Shown here piece after piece: positions 40,711 to 49,264 of a stretch of 64,000 nucleotides of DNA. The stretch lies in NCBI GenBank assembly GCA_963784995.1, contig CAWATZ010000004.1:682001-746000 (forward strand), read 5' to 3'. Position numbers and translations under genes: made by a program. The notes below the pieces were generated by a model. The model was not told the DNA's origin. It was given only the letters and a program-made list of their open reading frames with translations, and did not search any database. Within the stretch, counting starts at the first letter, position 1. Each line of letters starts with the position of its first letter. The DNA is from CAWATZ01 sp963784995 (GTDB lineage Bacteria; Planctomycetota; Planctomycetia; Gemmatales; Gemmataceae).

Positions 40711-41091
40711 GATGGGACCTCCAAAGATGCCAACGCCGGATGGATGGCACAACGACCCGGTCGCTGCCTGATGCCGACACGAGCGAAGTCGGCCGCATGG
40801 GTCGCCCACGCTGGCGATCCGATTCGGGCTTTGGACAAGCATTAACCGGCCTGGAAAGTGGCTAACCACTGCCGTCGATTGTAACCGCGGCGCCGCTAAC
40901 CCGCAAGCGGGACGATTTGAAGCTCACGAATTCGATAGTCCAGCGGGACGAGCCGTGATAGGCTGACTGGAGCCGGAATCCAGTCACCGGCAGAACCAGA
41001 GAATTGGGACGACTCGCACAATGCCCAGGTCCAGGCACTCTGGAACCCAACGGGGTTGCAACTGGGCGATGCTGCTGATGCGAGGCCAAGC
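40711..41091. other. Divergent intergenic region
   Basis: About 380 bases between divergent genes. No hairpin, RNA gene or convincing frame was found. Promoters for both flanking genes must lie here. Confidence 0.5.
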
Positions 41092-41874
41092 GTGGCTCAA
41101 CGAACCCCAGAATACCTCGGCCTTCAGCGGCAAGCAGCTATCAAAACCCTTGCCCTGCTCTGTTACGCAGTCGCCCTGGCGGGAGCCGGCCTGTTTGGCG
41201 TCTGGGTGCTGTCCTGGGGCGTGTTCGGTCCAGGCATCGCATCGCCCATCGCGGCCCCCTGGCCTTGGCTGATCGATCTGGGGTTGCTCGTCCTGTTTGG
41301 CGTGCAGCACAGTGGCATGGCCCGTGAGCGCTTCAAGCGCTGGCTGTGGCCGAGAACGGCCCGGCTGGAACGCGCAACCTATGCGGCACTGTCCGGCGTC
41401 CTTCTGGCCTTGCTGGTCCTGTGCTGGCAGCCTCTGGGCGACCTTACCTTCTGGCGTCTGCCGTCAGCATTCGTCGCTCTTTCCCTGGTGGGCGGACTCG
41501 GCCTTGCCCTGGTCAATGCCCGCTTCGATCACTTCGGCCTGTTCGGTCTGCGACAAGCGTGGTTTCCGCATTCTGCCGCCACGGAGGAATTGCTGATTGT
41601 CGGCCCCTATCGCTATCTCCGCCATCCGCTGATGGCGTGCCTGCTGCTGTTCCTGTGGGGCCAGCCGGTGCTGTCGCTGGATCTGCTGTTGCTGGATGGC
41701 GGCCTGACCGTCTACATCATCATTGGGCTGTTCCTGGAGGAACGCGACCTGGTCATGCGATTCGGCCCGGCCTACGCCGACTACCGCCGCCGCGTGCCGG
41801 CCTTGATCCCGTGGCGCTGGCCCGCTCCGCCGGCGCGTTACCCCGCCCTGCCCGCAGAGGAGGTTCCTTCGTGA
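41092..41874 (+). CDS. Integral membrane methyltransferase, NnrU/isoprenylcysteine-methyltransferase-like
   Basis: About 260 residues with five hydrophobic helices. The conserved core is WLIDLGLLVLFGVQHSGMARERFKRWLWP (QHSxMAR), then LERATYAALSGVLLALLVLCWQPLG, FDHFGLFGLRQAWF, and the C-terminal VGPYRYLRHPLMACLLLFLWG ... LFLEERDLVMRFGPAYADYRRRVPALIP. The RHPL and EERDL...YxxYRxxVP motifs define the AdoMet-dependent ICMT/NnrU/MddA superfamily, which methylates thiols or lipids. The substrate is unknown. GTG 41092 lies behind GAGG; a TTG at 41056 is possible. The stop overlaps the HAD gene (GTGA), so they form an operon. Confidence 0.8.
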   Translation: MAQRTPEYLGLQRQAAIKTLALLCYAVALAGAGLFGVWVLSWGVFGPGIASPIAAPWPWLIDLGLLVLFGVQHSGMARERFKRWLWPRTARLERATYAALSGVLLALLVLCWQPLGDLTFWRLPSAFVALSLVGGLGLALVNARFDHFGLFGLRQAWFPHSAATEELLIVGPYRYLRHPLMACLLLFLWGQPVLSLDLLLLDGGLTVYIIIGLFLEERDLVMRFGPAYADYRRRVPALIPWRWPAPPARYPALPAEEVPS

Positions 41875-42605
41875 CTCCGTCGTCGTTCGGTCCGATCCGG
41901 GCCGTCTACTTCGATGCTGTCGGCACCCTGATTCATACCTCGCCCAGCGCCGTTGCCACCTATCACGGGATCGGCCAGCAATTCGGTAGCCGGCTGCTGC
42001 CGGGAGCCATCGCCGAGCGCTTCAAGGCTGCCTTCGCCGAGCAGGTCGAGCTGGACCAGCAGCGTGGCCTGGTGACCAGCGAGGAGCGCGAGGTTGCGCG
42101 CTGGCGGACCATCGTCGGACAGGTGCTGTCCGACGTCGAACGCAAGGAGGAGTGTTTCCAGACCCTCTACGACCACTTTGCCCGGCCGGATGCCTGGGCG
42201 GTCGATCCAGACGCCGAGGAGACGCTGGCCTGGCTTGCGGAGCGCGGCTTTCGCCTGGGGCTCTGCTCCAACTTCGACAGGCGGTTACGCGGCATCCTGG
42301 CCGGCATGCCGCAATTGAGCCGATTGCAAGACGTGGTCATCAGTTCGGAAGTCGGCTTTTGCAAGCCGGCCCGGGAGTTCTTTGCCCTGCTGCCCCAGCG
42401 GACGGGCTTGCCGGCAAGCCAGATTTTGGTTGTCGGCGACGATCTGAACAACGATTATTGGGGAGCGAGGCACGCGGGACTGGCCGCGCTGCTGCTCACT
42501 TCGAGGGACAAGAAGGCCCGCCGGGCCGATGACGCGGTCAAGCGGCTGCTTGAGGTGCCGGCCTGGTTCATCCTGAAGTCCCCATCGAAGAGATGGCCGG
42601 AATAA
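41871..42605 (+). CDS. HAD-superfamily hydrolase
   Basis: A 244-residue haloacid dehalogenase-type hydrolase. Motif I is AVYFDAVGTLI with a first aspartate; the usual second aspartate is replaced (DAVGT), as in the REG-2/HDHD3-like group. Motif II is LGLCSNFD, motif III VGFCKPAREFF, and motif IV ILVVGDDLNNDYWGARHAGL. A helical cap lies between residues 20 and 95. It likely removes phosphate from a small molecule. GTG 41871 follows AGGAGG and overlaps the previous stop by four bases. Confidence 0.88.
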   Translation: MTPSSFGPIRAVYFDAVGTLIHTSPSAVATYHGIGQQFGSRLLPGAIAERFKAAFAEQVELDQQRGLVTSEEREVARWRTIVGQVLSDVERKEECFQTLYDHFARPDAWAVDPDAEETLAWLAERGFRLGLCSNFDRRLRGILAGMPQLSRLQDVVISSEVGFCKPAREFFALLPQRTGLPASQILVVGDDLNNDYWGARHAGLAALLLTSRDKKARRADDAVKRLLEVPAWFILKSPSKRWPE

Positions 42606-42644
42606 CTCCGATCGAGAAACGAACACACCAATGGAGGAAGATCA

Positions 42645-43568
42645 ATGATGCTGACCGCACTGCTGGGTCTGAGTTTCCTGAACGCTTCCTTCCAGGCAGC
42701 GGAATCGCGGGTCGTGACCGCGCTGGTCAAGGAGCTGAAGGACGCCGACGAGAAAAAGCGCATCGATGCGGCCCGGGAACTGAGCAAGCTCGGCGCGGAT
42801 GCGAAGGGAGCGATCCCCGCCCTGAGCGAGGCCCTCAAGGATGAATCGCCCAAGGTGCGGGCGCACGCCGCCTTCGCCCTGAAGCAGATGGGTGCCGTGG
42901 CCAGGCCGGCGGTGCCGGCCCTGATCGCGACGCTGAAGGACAGGGACGAGGAGGTTCGCTGCGTCGCCGCGGATGCGCTGGGGAGGATCGGGTCCGCGGC
43001 CAAGGAAGCGATTCCCGCACTGATCGAGGGGTTCAAGGACAAGGAGGCCGCCGCTCACTGCATGAACGCCCTGGCCTTGATGGGCGACGCCGCCAAGACT
43101 GCGATCCCCGCCCTGACCGAGGCGATGAAGACGGCGGACCTTCGCTCAGACGCGGCCCAGTGTCTCGGCCGGATGGGGCCGATCGCACTGCCGGTGCTGA
43201 AGAAGGCGCTGGAGGAGAAGGACGAGGACGTCCGGATCGACGCCATCATCGGCCTGGGACTGATGGGCAAGGAAGCGGTGCCGGCGCTGCTGCCGATGCT
43301 CAAGGATCGGGAGGCGGACGTTCGGCTGAACACGGTTGTCACGCTGGGCAAGATGGGGCCCAACGCCGTTGCCGCGGTGCCGGGCCTGATTCCGTTGCTG
43401 AAGGACACTGTCCGGGACGTCCGCACGCAAACGGCTGTGACCCTGCAATCGATCGGCCCCGGTGCCAGGGATGCGATCCCGGCGTTGATGGAGGCACTGA
43501 AGGACAAGGAAGAGCAGGTCCGGTCGGCTGCCCAGAATGCGATTCAGCGCATTCAGAAGCCGCGCTGA
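42645..43568 (+). CDS. Secreted HEAT-repeat protein
   Basis: A 307-residue protein with signal peptide MMLTALLGLSFLNASFQA. The rest is a solenoid of about eight HEAT units of the AIPALxEALKDxxxxVRxxAAxALxxMG type, for example AIPALSEALKDESPKVRAHAAFALKQMG and AVPALLPMLKDREADVRLNTVVTLGKMG. Such solenoids scaffold protein contacts; no enzymatic motif is seen. Export suggests an envelope role. GGAGG precedes the start. The sigma factor gene starts 46 bases downstream and may share the transcript. Confidence 0.9.
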   Translation: MMLTALLGLSFLNASFQAAESRVVTALVKELKDADEKKRIDAARELSKLGADAKGAIPALSEALKDESPKVRAHAAFALKQMGAVARPAVPALIATLKDRDEEVRCVAADALGRIGSAAKEAIPALIEGFKDKEAAAHCMNALALMGDAAKTAIPALTEAMKTADLRSDAAQCLGRMGPIALPVLKKALEEKDEDVRIDAIIGLGLMGKEAVPALLPMLKDREADVRLNTVVTLGKMGPNAVAAVPGLIPLLKDTVRDVRTQTAVTLQSIGPGARDAIPALMEALKDKEEQVRSAAQNAIQRIQKPR

Positions 43569-43614
43569 TTTTTTCTGTAACACCGGGCCCACTTTCCGCA
43601 CTGTAGGGGTAGCC

Positions 43615-44193
43615 ATGAAGGATGAGCAGCAAGACGCGCTGGAACGCGCCCGGCAGGGCGACGTTCAGGCCCTGGGCTTCTTGCTGGAGAGCTACCGCCC
43701 CTACGTCCGCGTTTTGGTCCGCACGCTGCACCGCAATCGGCTGCAAAGCCGGCTGGACGATTCGGACCTGATCCAGGACGCCCTGCTGCAAGTGCAGCAG
43801 AGCTTTGCGAGCTTTCGCGGTCAGACGGTGGGCGAGTTCGTGAGCTTCTTGCACCTGGTGGTGGTGCGCAGCACGGGGCACACGCTGCAAGGGCACCTCG
43901 ATGCGGCCCGCCGTGACGTTCGCCGGGAGCAGCCGATCGAGGACGTGAGCGGCCTGGTCGATCCCCAGGCCGGCTCGCCCAGCAGTGCCGCCATCCGCCA
44001 GGAGCAGGCGGTCCGCATGGCCAACGGCCTGGCCCGGCTTCCCGACGACATGCAGCGGGTGCTGCTGGGCCGGCACGTCGATGGCTTCTCCTACGCCGAA
44101 CTGGCCGTGCAGCTGGGTCGGAGCGAAGGGGCCACGCGGGTGCTGTACACGCGGGCCCTGCGACGGTTGCGGGAGGAGTGCCGGGAGGAGTAG
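43615..44193 (+). CDS. ECF-type RNA polymerase sigma factor
   Basis: A 192-residue sigma factor. Region 2: ARQGDVQALGFLLESYRPYVRVLVRTLHRNRLQSRLDDSDLIQDALLQVQQSFASFRGQTVGEFVSFLHLVV, with the DDSDLIQDALL core of planctomycete ECF factors. Region 4: ANGLARLPDDMQRVLLGRHVDGFSYAELAVQLGRSEGATRVLYTRALRRLREE with a canonical helix-turn-helix. It lies just upstream of a large Ser/Thr kinase gene, across a hairpin. This order (ECF sigma then Hanks kinase) is frequent in planctomycetes, and the kinase may control the factor by phosphorylation. Start at ATG 43615. Confidence 0.9.
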   Translation: MKDEQQDALERARQGDVQALGFLLESYRPYVRVLVRTLHRNRLQSRLDDSDLIQDALLQVQQSFASFRGQTVGEFVSFLHLVVVRSTGHTLQGHLDAARRDVRREQPIEDVSGLVDPQAGSPSSAAIRQEQAVRMANGLARLPDDMQRVLLGRHVDGFSYAELAVQLGRSEGATRVLYTRALRRLREECREE

Positions 44194-44203
44194 GGTTTTG
44201 TGA

Positions 44204-44332
44204 CGACCCCTGCCGGCTTGCCCGGCAGGTGAAGGAGGTCGCTGGCTAGAAGGGCAAGAGAAAAGAATGGATTTGCGACCCTCCCTCTAGCCAGCGAACT
44301 CCTTCACCTGCCGGGCAAGCCGGCAGGGGTCG
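44204..44332. repeat. Long intergenic hairpin, family D
   Basis: Same outer arms as 28540-28667 (CGACCCCTGCCGGCTTGCCC...) with inner arms GGTCGCTGGCTAGA and complement. It lies between the sigma factor and kinase genes, 10 bases after the stop. Confidence 0.85.
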
Positions 44333-44352
44333 AGAAGAAACGGAGAACGCCA

Positions 44353-47223
44353 ATGTCCCCAAACCTGGACGAAGCCCGTGACGAGCGTCTGGCCGGCGTA
44401 CTGGCCGAGGCCCTGGAGGCGTTACGCAGCCACGGCTCCCTCGAGATCGAGACCTGGAAGTCGCGCTACCCCGAATACGCGACCGAGCTGGCAGACCTCC
44501 TCGACACCCTCTGCTCGTTCGATGCGGCCCTGGCCGGCTGCGCCAGCGGCTTCAGCCAGGAGACGGTCGAGTTTGCCTCCACGGAAGCCTCCACGGACGT
44601 TCGCATTCCCCTGTTCGAGGGCGAAGCGCCGATGCCGGCGCAGATCGGCAGGTTCCGCATCGTGCAGCGCCTGGGAGCGGGCGGCATGGGGGCCGTGTAC
44701 AAGGCCCACGATTCGCAACTGCACCGGCTGGTAGCCATCAAGGTGCCTCGCTTCCAGGGCTCTCCAGTGCAGAGACAGCACCTCCAGCAACGCTTTTTGC
44801 GCGAGGCCCGGGCCGCCGCGGCGCTCAAGCACCGGCACGTCTGTCCCATCCACGACGTTGGCGAACACAGCGGCTTGCCTTACATCGTCATGCAATTCGT
44901 CGAGGGTCGCTCTCTGGCGGAGCGGCTGCAGGAGATCGGCCGCTTCGAGGATTGCCGGCAGGCCGTGGTCCTGGTGCGCGAGGTGGCCGAGGCCCTGGCT
45001 GTCGTTCACGCCGCCGGTATCGTCCACCGCGACCTCAAACCGGGCAACATCCTCCTGGATGCGGAAGGCCAGGCTGTGCTGACCGACTTCGGCCTGTCCC
45101 GGCCGGAGTTCGACGTCGAGCACCTGACCGCCGATGGCACCCTGGTGGGCACGCCTGCCTACATGGCCCCGGAACATGCGGCCCCACGTCTGGGTCCGGT
45201 CGGTCCCCGGACGGACCTGTACAGCCTGGGTGTGGTCCTTTACCAGATGCTGACCGGCCGGCTGCCCTTCGAGGGCCAGGGGCTGGCCCTGGTCTACCGG
45301 ATCGCCGAGGAGAGCCCCGAGCCCCCTTCCCGGCTCCGTCCGGACCTGGACCCTGCCCTGGAAGCGATCGTCCTGCGAGCGATGGCACGCCGGCCCGAGG
45401 ACCGCTTTGGCTCCGCCAGCCAGATGGCTGCGGCCCTCAACGGCTGGCTTGGCTCGCCACCGCCGCTGACCGAGGCTGCGTCCACCGTGGCTCCGGAACA
45501 CTCCACCGCCCAGACGGCCCTGAGACCGGTCCGGGACGTGGCTCCACCGGTTCCCCCGGCTTCGCCTCGGCGGCGACTGCTGGCCGTCATCACTCCGCGC
45601 CGCCGGCAATGGCTGATGCAGGGCGCTCTCGCAATGGGTCTGCTGGTCGGCGGCCTGGTGTTGTGGCAGGCCGGAATCAACAAGAACACCGAGAAACCGC
45701 CAACCATGTCGTATTCCGACAACGCCCTGGAACCCAAAGCCAAGAGCGAGCAACACCAGGCGGAATACGCCAAGGCGCTGGCGGAGGCCCAGAAGGCCCT
45801 CGCGGAGAAGCAGTACGAAATGGCCCTGGCCGCTCTGACAAGGGCCGAAGGGACGATTGTGGTCGATAAACAAAAAGCCGAAAAGCTTCGTCGTCAGGTC
45901 CTGGAGGCCAGGGAGGAGCAACGCCGGCTGGCCTACCAACAGGCCATGCAGACCGGCCGGCAGGCCCTGATGGCGAAGAAGTACGACGAGGCGGTCCGAG
46001 CGTTCCAGATGGCCCTGAGCCTCAATCCGAGCGACCCGGGAGCCCTGGCCAGTCTCAAGACAACTCAAGGCGCCATGAGCAGTGTCGCCCCGAAGACCCG
46101 GCAGGACGAATACAAGCTGGTCATGCAAGCGGGCCGCGATGCCGCTCAGAAGCAGGACCTCCCCAGGGCCATCACCGCGTTTCGCGAGGCCCTGCGGCTG
46201 CGGCCGGACGACCCCGAGGCCCGGGGTGGGCTCCTTGCGGGTCACGCGGCCCAGTCGTTCCTGGATGCGTTCACCCTCAGGGCGCAGGCATCTCGGGAGC
46301 GCATGGGACCAATCTCCCTCGTCGGACACTCCGCCGCGGTCAGCAGCGCGTGCTTCAGTCCCGATGGCCAGCGCATTGTCAGCGGCAGCGACGACAAGAC
46401 CGTGAGGATCTGGGATGCCCGGGCCGGAGAGGAGGTCCGTTCTCTCAAAGGTCACGCCGACCGGGTGTCCAGCGTCAGCTTCAGTCCCGACGGCAAACGA
46501 GTCGCCAGTGTCAGCGCGGACCGGACCGTGAAGATCTGGGATGCCAACACAGGACAGGAAGTTCTCACTCTCCGGGGACACACAAACAAAGTCACCAGCG
46601 TCAGCATCAGTCCGGACGGGAAAAGGCTGGCCACGGCAAGCCTTGACGGGACCGCGAAGGTCTGGGACGCCGAGACGGGCCAGGAGATTTACTCCCTTCG
46701 AGTCCCCCGATCAGGCAGCGAAGATCGACTGGCCCCGGTCAGCGTCTGTTTCGCTCCCGACGGCAAACACATCGTGACCGGCGGCGGAGGCCAGGCCGTG
46801 ACTGTCTGGGACAGTCGGACCGGCCAGGAGGTTCTCTCCCTCAAGGGAGAAGGCGGCATTTCCAGCGTCAGTTTCAGCCCCGACAGCAAACGCATCGCTT
46901 GCGCCGGCTGGGACAAAACCGTTCAGGTGTGCGACGCCCAGACGGGGCAGAAGATCGTCTCCCTCAAGGGGCACGGGAAATCCGTCACCAGCGCCAGCTT
47001 CAGCCCGGATGGCAAACAGCTTGCCAGTGCCAGCAAGGACGGAACGGTGAAAGTGTGGGACGCGGTCAAGGGCACGGAGATCCGGAGCTTCAAGGGGCGG
47101 TCGCCGGTCTCCAGCGTCAGCTGGAGCAGCGACGGCAAATCGATCGCCACCGCCAACGAGGACGGCACCCTGTCAATCTACCGTGTGGATTCGCCGGCGC
47201 CGCCGGATTCGGGCAAGGAGTAA
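44353..47223 (+). CDS. Hanks-type Ser/Thr kinase with transmembrane helix, TPR-like segment and WD40 propeller
   Basis: A 956-residue intact protein. Residues ~100-370 are the kinase: LGAGGMGAVYKAHD, VAIKVPRF, HRDLKPGNILLD, DFGLSRPE, GTPAYMAPEHAA, SLGVVLYQMLTGRLPF. One membrane helix follows at about 418-438 (MQGALAMGLLVGGLVLWQAG). Residues ~460-630 hold TPR-like helices (AQKALAEKQYEMALAALTRAEG; GRQALMAKKYDEAVRAFQMALSLNPSDPGAL). Residues ~655-950 carry seven WD40 blades with repeated SVSFSPDGKRxAS...DxTVKIWDAxTGQE. The propeller faces outside and is the likely sensor, with the kinase in the cytoplasm. The N-terminal 95 residues have a helical region common in this kinase class. Upstream is an ECF sigma gene, a likely functional partner. 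Confidence 0.95.
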   Translation: MSPNLDEARDERLAGVLAEALEALRSHGSLEIETWKSRYPEYATELADLLDTLCSFDAALAGCASGFSQETVEFASTEASTDVRIPLFEGEAPMPAQIGRFRIVQRLGAGGMGAVYKAHDSQLHRLVAIKVPRFQGSPVQRQHLQQRFLREARAAAALKHRHVCPIHDVGEHSGLPYIVMQFVEGRSLAERLQEIGRFEDCRQAVVLVREVAEALAVVHAAGIVHRDLKPGNILLDAEGQAVLTDFGLSRPEFDVEHLTADGTLVGTPAYMAPEHAAPRLGPVGPRTDLYSLGVVLYQMLTGRLPFEGQGLALVYRIAEESPEPPSRLRPDLDPALEAIVLRAMARRPEDRFGSASQMAAALNGWLGSPPPLTEAASTVAPEHSTAQTALRPVRDVAPPVPPASPRRRLLAVITPRRRQWLMQGALAMGLLVGGLVLWQAGINKNTEKPPTMSYSDNALEPKAKSEQHQAEYAKALAEAQKALAEKQYEMALAALTRAEGTIVVDKQKAEKLRRQVLEAREEQRRLAYQQAMQTGRQALMAKKYDEAVRAFQMALSLNPSDPGALASLKTTQGAMSSVAPKTRQDEYKLVMQAGRDAAQKQDLPRAITAFREALRLRPDDPEARGGLLAGHAAQSFLDAFTLRAQASRERMGPISLVGHSAAVSSACFSPDGQRIVSGSDDKTVRIWDARAGEEVRSLKGHADRVSSVSFSPDGKRVASVSADRTVKIWDANTGQEVLTLRGHTNKVTSVSISPDGKRLATASLDGTAKVWDAETGQEIYSLRVPRSGSEDRLAPVSVCFAPDGKHIVTGGGGQAVTVWDSRTGQEVLSLKGEGGISSVSFSPDSKRIACAGWDKTVQVCDAQTGQKIVSLKGHGKSVTSASFSPDGKQLASASKDGTVKVWDAVKGTEIRSFKGRSPVSSVSWSSDGKSIATANEDGTLSIYRVDSPAPPDSGKE

Positions 47224-47246
47224 AGCGTCACGTACGGGAGGCTGGC

Positions 47247-48014
47247 TCACTTCCAGTAGCGATTCCGTCGGATGAGGTAATACAGGGCATCGCAGCGCCA
47301 GCCGCCCCTGCCCTGCTTCTCGTCCCAGAAGTGTGTGCGGACGTAGTCCCGCACGTCCTCCTCGGTGATGAGCCGGGAGTAGGAGTCCGGCTCGCGGTCG
47401 TTGAGCATGAAGCGCGCGATGGCCACGGCGTCCTCGAAGCTGGTCGTCGCCACCTTGCCGGGGACCGCGATGCGCTCAACGCGAAACTCCGGATGGCGGT
47501 GCAAGTCCGGATCAATCGAGGTCAGGTCGAAGCGGCGCGATCCAAACGCTTCCAGCATGGCGTTGCAGCCGGAGTCAGGGTGCTTCAGGATCACCACCAG
47601 GACGCCCTTCTCGGAGAGCCGATCAGCGCAGCGAAGAACGTAACCGGCCCATTTGTGGTCGGGAACGTGATAGAGGACGTGGCGGATGAACCCCAGGTCG
47701 ATGGCCGGGGGAACTTCGCTGTCGGCGATGGTCCCGGCGATCACCCGGGCCTGCGGACAGGAGCGCGTGAGCAGGTCTCGCATGGACGGATTGGGCTCGA
47801 CGGCGACAACGGAGCGAAACCGCGTCAGCAGCCAGCGCGTCAGGTCGCCCGAGCCGCTGCCCCAATCGACGACAACGGAGTCCGGGCCGCAGCTAGCGAC
47901 GACCTCGTCCAGCAAGGGAATGGTGCCGGGCCGTTCGTTGTAGCAGCGCAGCAGGGTCTGGAAGTCGCTGGCGTAGGTGGGGCTGTCGGATGGGTAGAAT
48001 ATGAGCGTAGACAT
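47247..48014 (-). CDS. Class I SAM-dependent methyltransferase
   Basis: A 255-residue methyltransferase. Motif I VVVDWGSGSGDLTRWLL binds AdoMet, motif II is SVVAVEPNPSMRDLL, and a later motif is IDLGFIRHVLYHVPDHKWAGYVLRCADRLSEKGVLVVILKHPD. The layout is that of the UbiE/Methyltransf_11 type. The C-terminal part (FMLNDREPDSYSRLITEEDVRDYVRTHFWDEKQGRGGWRCDALYYLIRR) probably forms the substrate site. The substrate is unknown. ATG 48014 is followed by MSTLIFYPSDSPTYASDF. It lies 19 bases before the HEPN-pair gene on the same strand. Confidence 0.88.
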   Translation of the reverse strand: MSTLIFYPSDSPTYASDFQTLLRCYNERPGTIPLLDEVVASCGPDSVVVDWGSGSGDLTRWLLTRFRSVVAVEPNPSMRDLLTRSCPQARVIAGTIADSEVPPAIDLGFIRHVLYHVPDHKWAGYVLRCADRLSEKGVLVVILKHPDSGCNAMLEAFGSRRFDLTSIDPDLHRHPEFRVERIAVPGKVATTSFEDAVAIARFMLNDREPDSYSRLITEEDVRDYVRTHFWDEKQGRGGWRCDALYYLIRRNRYWK

Positions 48015-48033
48015 GGTTGGCCTCCTCGCCGGG

Positions 48034-48432
48034 TCACGCCGTCGGCGCTGGTATCGGCGAAGGGTACACGTACATTTCCTCGACCGGCAGCCCGCCGACC
48101 ACCTTGCCGTGGAAGCGGGTAGCGACCGGCCCAGGGTATCCCCGCTTGCTGTCCAACGCCGCCTTCGCCAGGGGGTCATCTGCTCCGATCAGCTTTACCT
48201 GGAAGGGGTCGAAGGGCGGGTCGAGGAGCTGCACGGCGATTCGGAGGACCTCCCCGTAGGCAACGTCGAAGTTATCGTCTGTGATTTGGTCCGAGGCGAC
48301 GTAGAGACTCCACGCGCCCTCGTCACTATCTTTCAGCCAAAACGCCGTCTTGATAGGGACGTACTTCTGGAATTCACCAAGGAATCTGGCCCCCGCGTCG
48401 ATTTGATCGATTACCAGCGGCCCCTGATCCAT
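48034..48432 (-). CDS. Hypothetical protein, downstream partner of a HEPN gene
   Basis: A 132-residue protein: MDQGPLVIDQIDAGARFLGEFQKYVPIKTAFWLKDSDEGAWSLYVASDQITDDNFDVAYGEVLRIAVQLLDPPFDPFQVKLIGADDPLAKAALD. It looks beta-rich in the middle. It overlaps the upstream HEPN gene by 22 bases, so expression is linked. The usual HEPN partner, an MNT nucleotidyltransferase with GSxxxGxxxxxSDxD, is not recognisable in it, so the pair is not the standard HEPN/MNT module. No family is recognised. Confidence 0.65.
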   Translation of the reverse strand: MDQGPLVIDQIDAGARFLGEFQKYVPIKTAFWLKDSDEGAWSLYVASDQITDDNFDVAYGEVLRIAVQLLDPPFDPFQVKLIGADDPLAKAALDSKRGYPGPVATRFHGKVVGGLPVEEMYVYPSPIPAPTA

Positions 48433-48833
48433 TGCATCACCCCGTTCTTTTTGTCCGTGATGGCGTGGTAGAGCTTCTTGGCCTTCTGGTGCGACGTGGT
48501 CTTGTAGCGGGCCAGCTCGTTCCAGTCCTTGACCACCAGCCAATTGTTCCCAAGATCCGGATTCGCGGCCGAGTCGGCCAACCGTGCCGCATCCAGGTCG
48601 GCCATCTTGACCAGTTCCAGGACACTATGCGTCCAGCACTTCTCGGAAAACTTCCTGTCGTCGAAGATTACTTCCGGCGTGGCGGCCACGCGCACCAGGA
48701 CGCAGGCCTTGAGTCCACATTCGATGGCATAACCGGCGATGTAATACGCGGCGGACCAGCGGTGATCGTCGAGCTGACGCTTCGCATCCACAACCCAGCG
48801 TTCAGCCAGCTGCTGCCACTCGAGTCGGGTCAC
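48411..48833 (-). CDS. HEPN-domain protein
   Basis: A 140-residue helical protein starting at GTG 48833, behind GGAGG. WVVDAKRQLDDHRWSAAYYIAGYAIECGLKACVLVRVAATPE is the HEPN helical core (AAYYIAGYAIECGLKA), followed by HSVLELVKMADLD and ELARYKTTSHQKAKKLYHAITDKKNGVMQWIR. HEPN proteins are RNases or nucleotide-binding partners in toxin-antitoxin and defence systems. The catalytic Rx4-6H is not obvious; RYKTTSH is the closest. A toxin role is therefore uncertain. Followed by an overlapping partner gene. Confidence 0.75.
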   Translation of the reverse strand: MTRLEWQQLAERWVVDAKRQLDDHRWSAAYYIAGYAIECGLKACVLVRVAATPEVIFDDRKFSEKCWTHSVLELVKMADLDAARLADSAANPDLGNNWLVVKDWNELARYKTTSHQKAKKLYHAITDKKNGVMQWIRGRW

Positions 48834-49264
48834 CGCGATGCCTCCCTGCCAACATCCGGGCGATCACTCCAGCTCATGTTAGCAGATCCCGGCACCGGTG
48901 GGTACGGAAGCAGAGCTTCACCAGCGTCAGGTAGAGCTGCATGTCTCCACACAGCCGGTAACTATGGGCTTCCGCCTGAGATTCGAGCCGGTCGAGATGC
49001 TCCTCCGTGAGGGCTGGAATCATTCATTGAGCCGGGTCGCCGTGGGGATTGCTCCCCACGGCGACCCGGCTCCAATCATACGAATCTGAAACTCGTATGA
49101 TTGGAGATGTGTCCTCTTTTCCCCTTTTCCCCCTTTTCCCCTCTCCCGTGCGACCTACTGACAACAGTAATGCCCCGTGGTCAGAATGGCAACGGCCGGA
49201 GGAAGGGCCCGATCAATGATTCCGATGCCCCACCCGATCCGCCATCGCCAGCGCGTCTTTCCCT
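48834..49264. other. Intergenic region with two adjacent hairpins (49031-49070, 49071-49105)
   Basis: The first has 17-18-base arms GCCGGGTCGCCGTGGGGA and complement. The second, TCCAATCATACGAATCTGAA..., shares its theme with 38511-38579 and ends in a pyrimidine run, so it may terminate the membrane protein gene ending at 49265. No gene is supported in the rest. Confidence 0.65.

Noticed and set aside
48411..48833. Calling the HEPN pair a standard HEPN/MNT toxin-antitoxin module
   Set aside because: The partner lacks the GSxxxGxxxxxSDxD nucleotidyltransferase signature.
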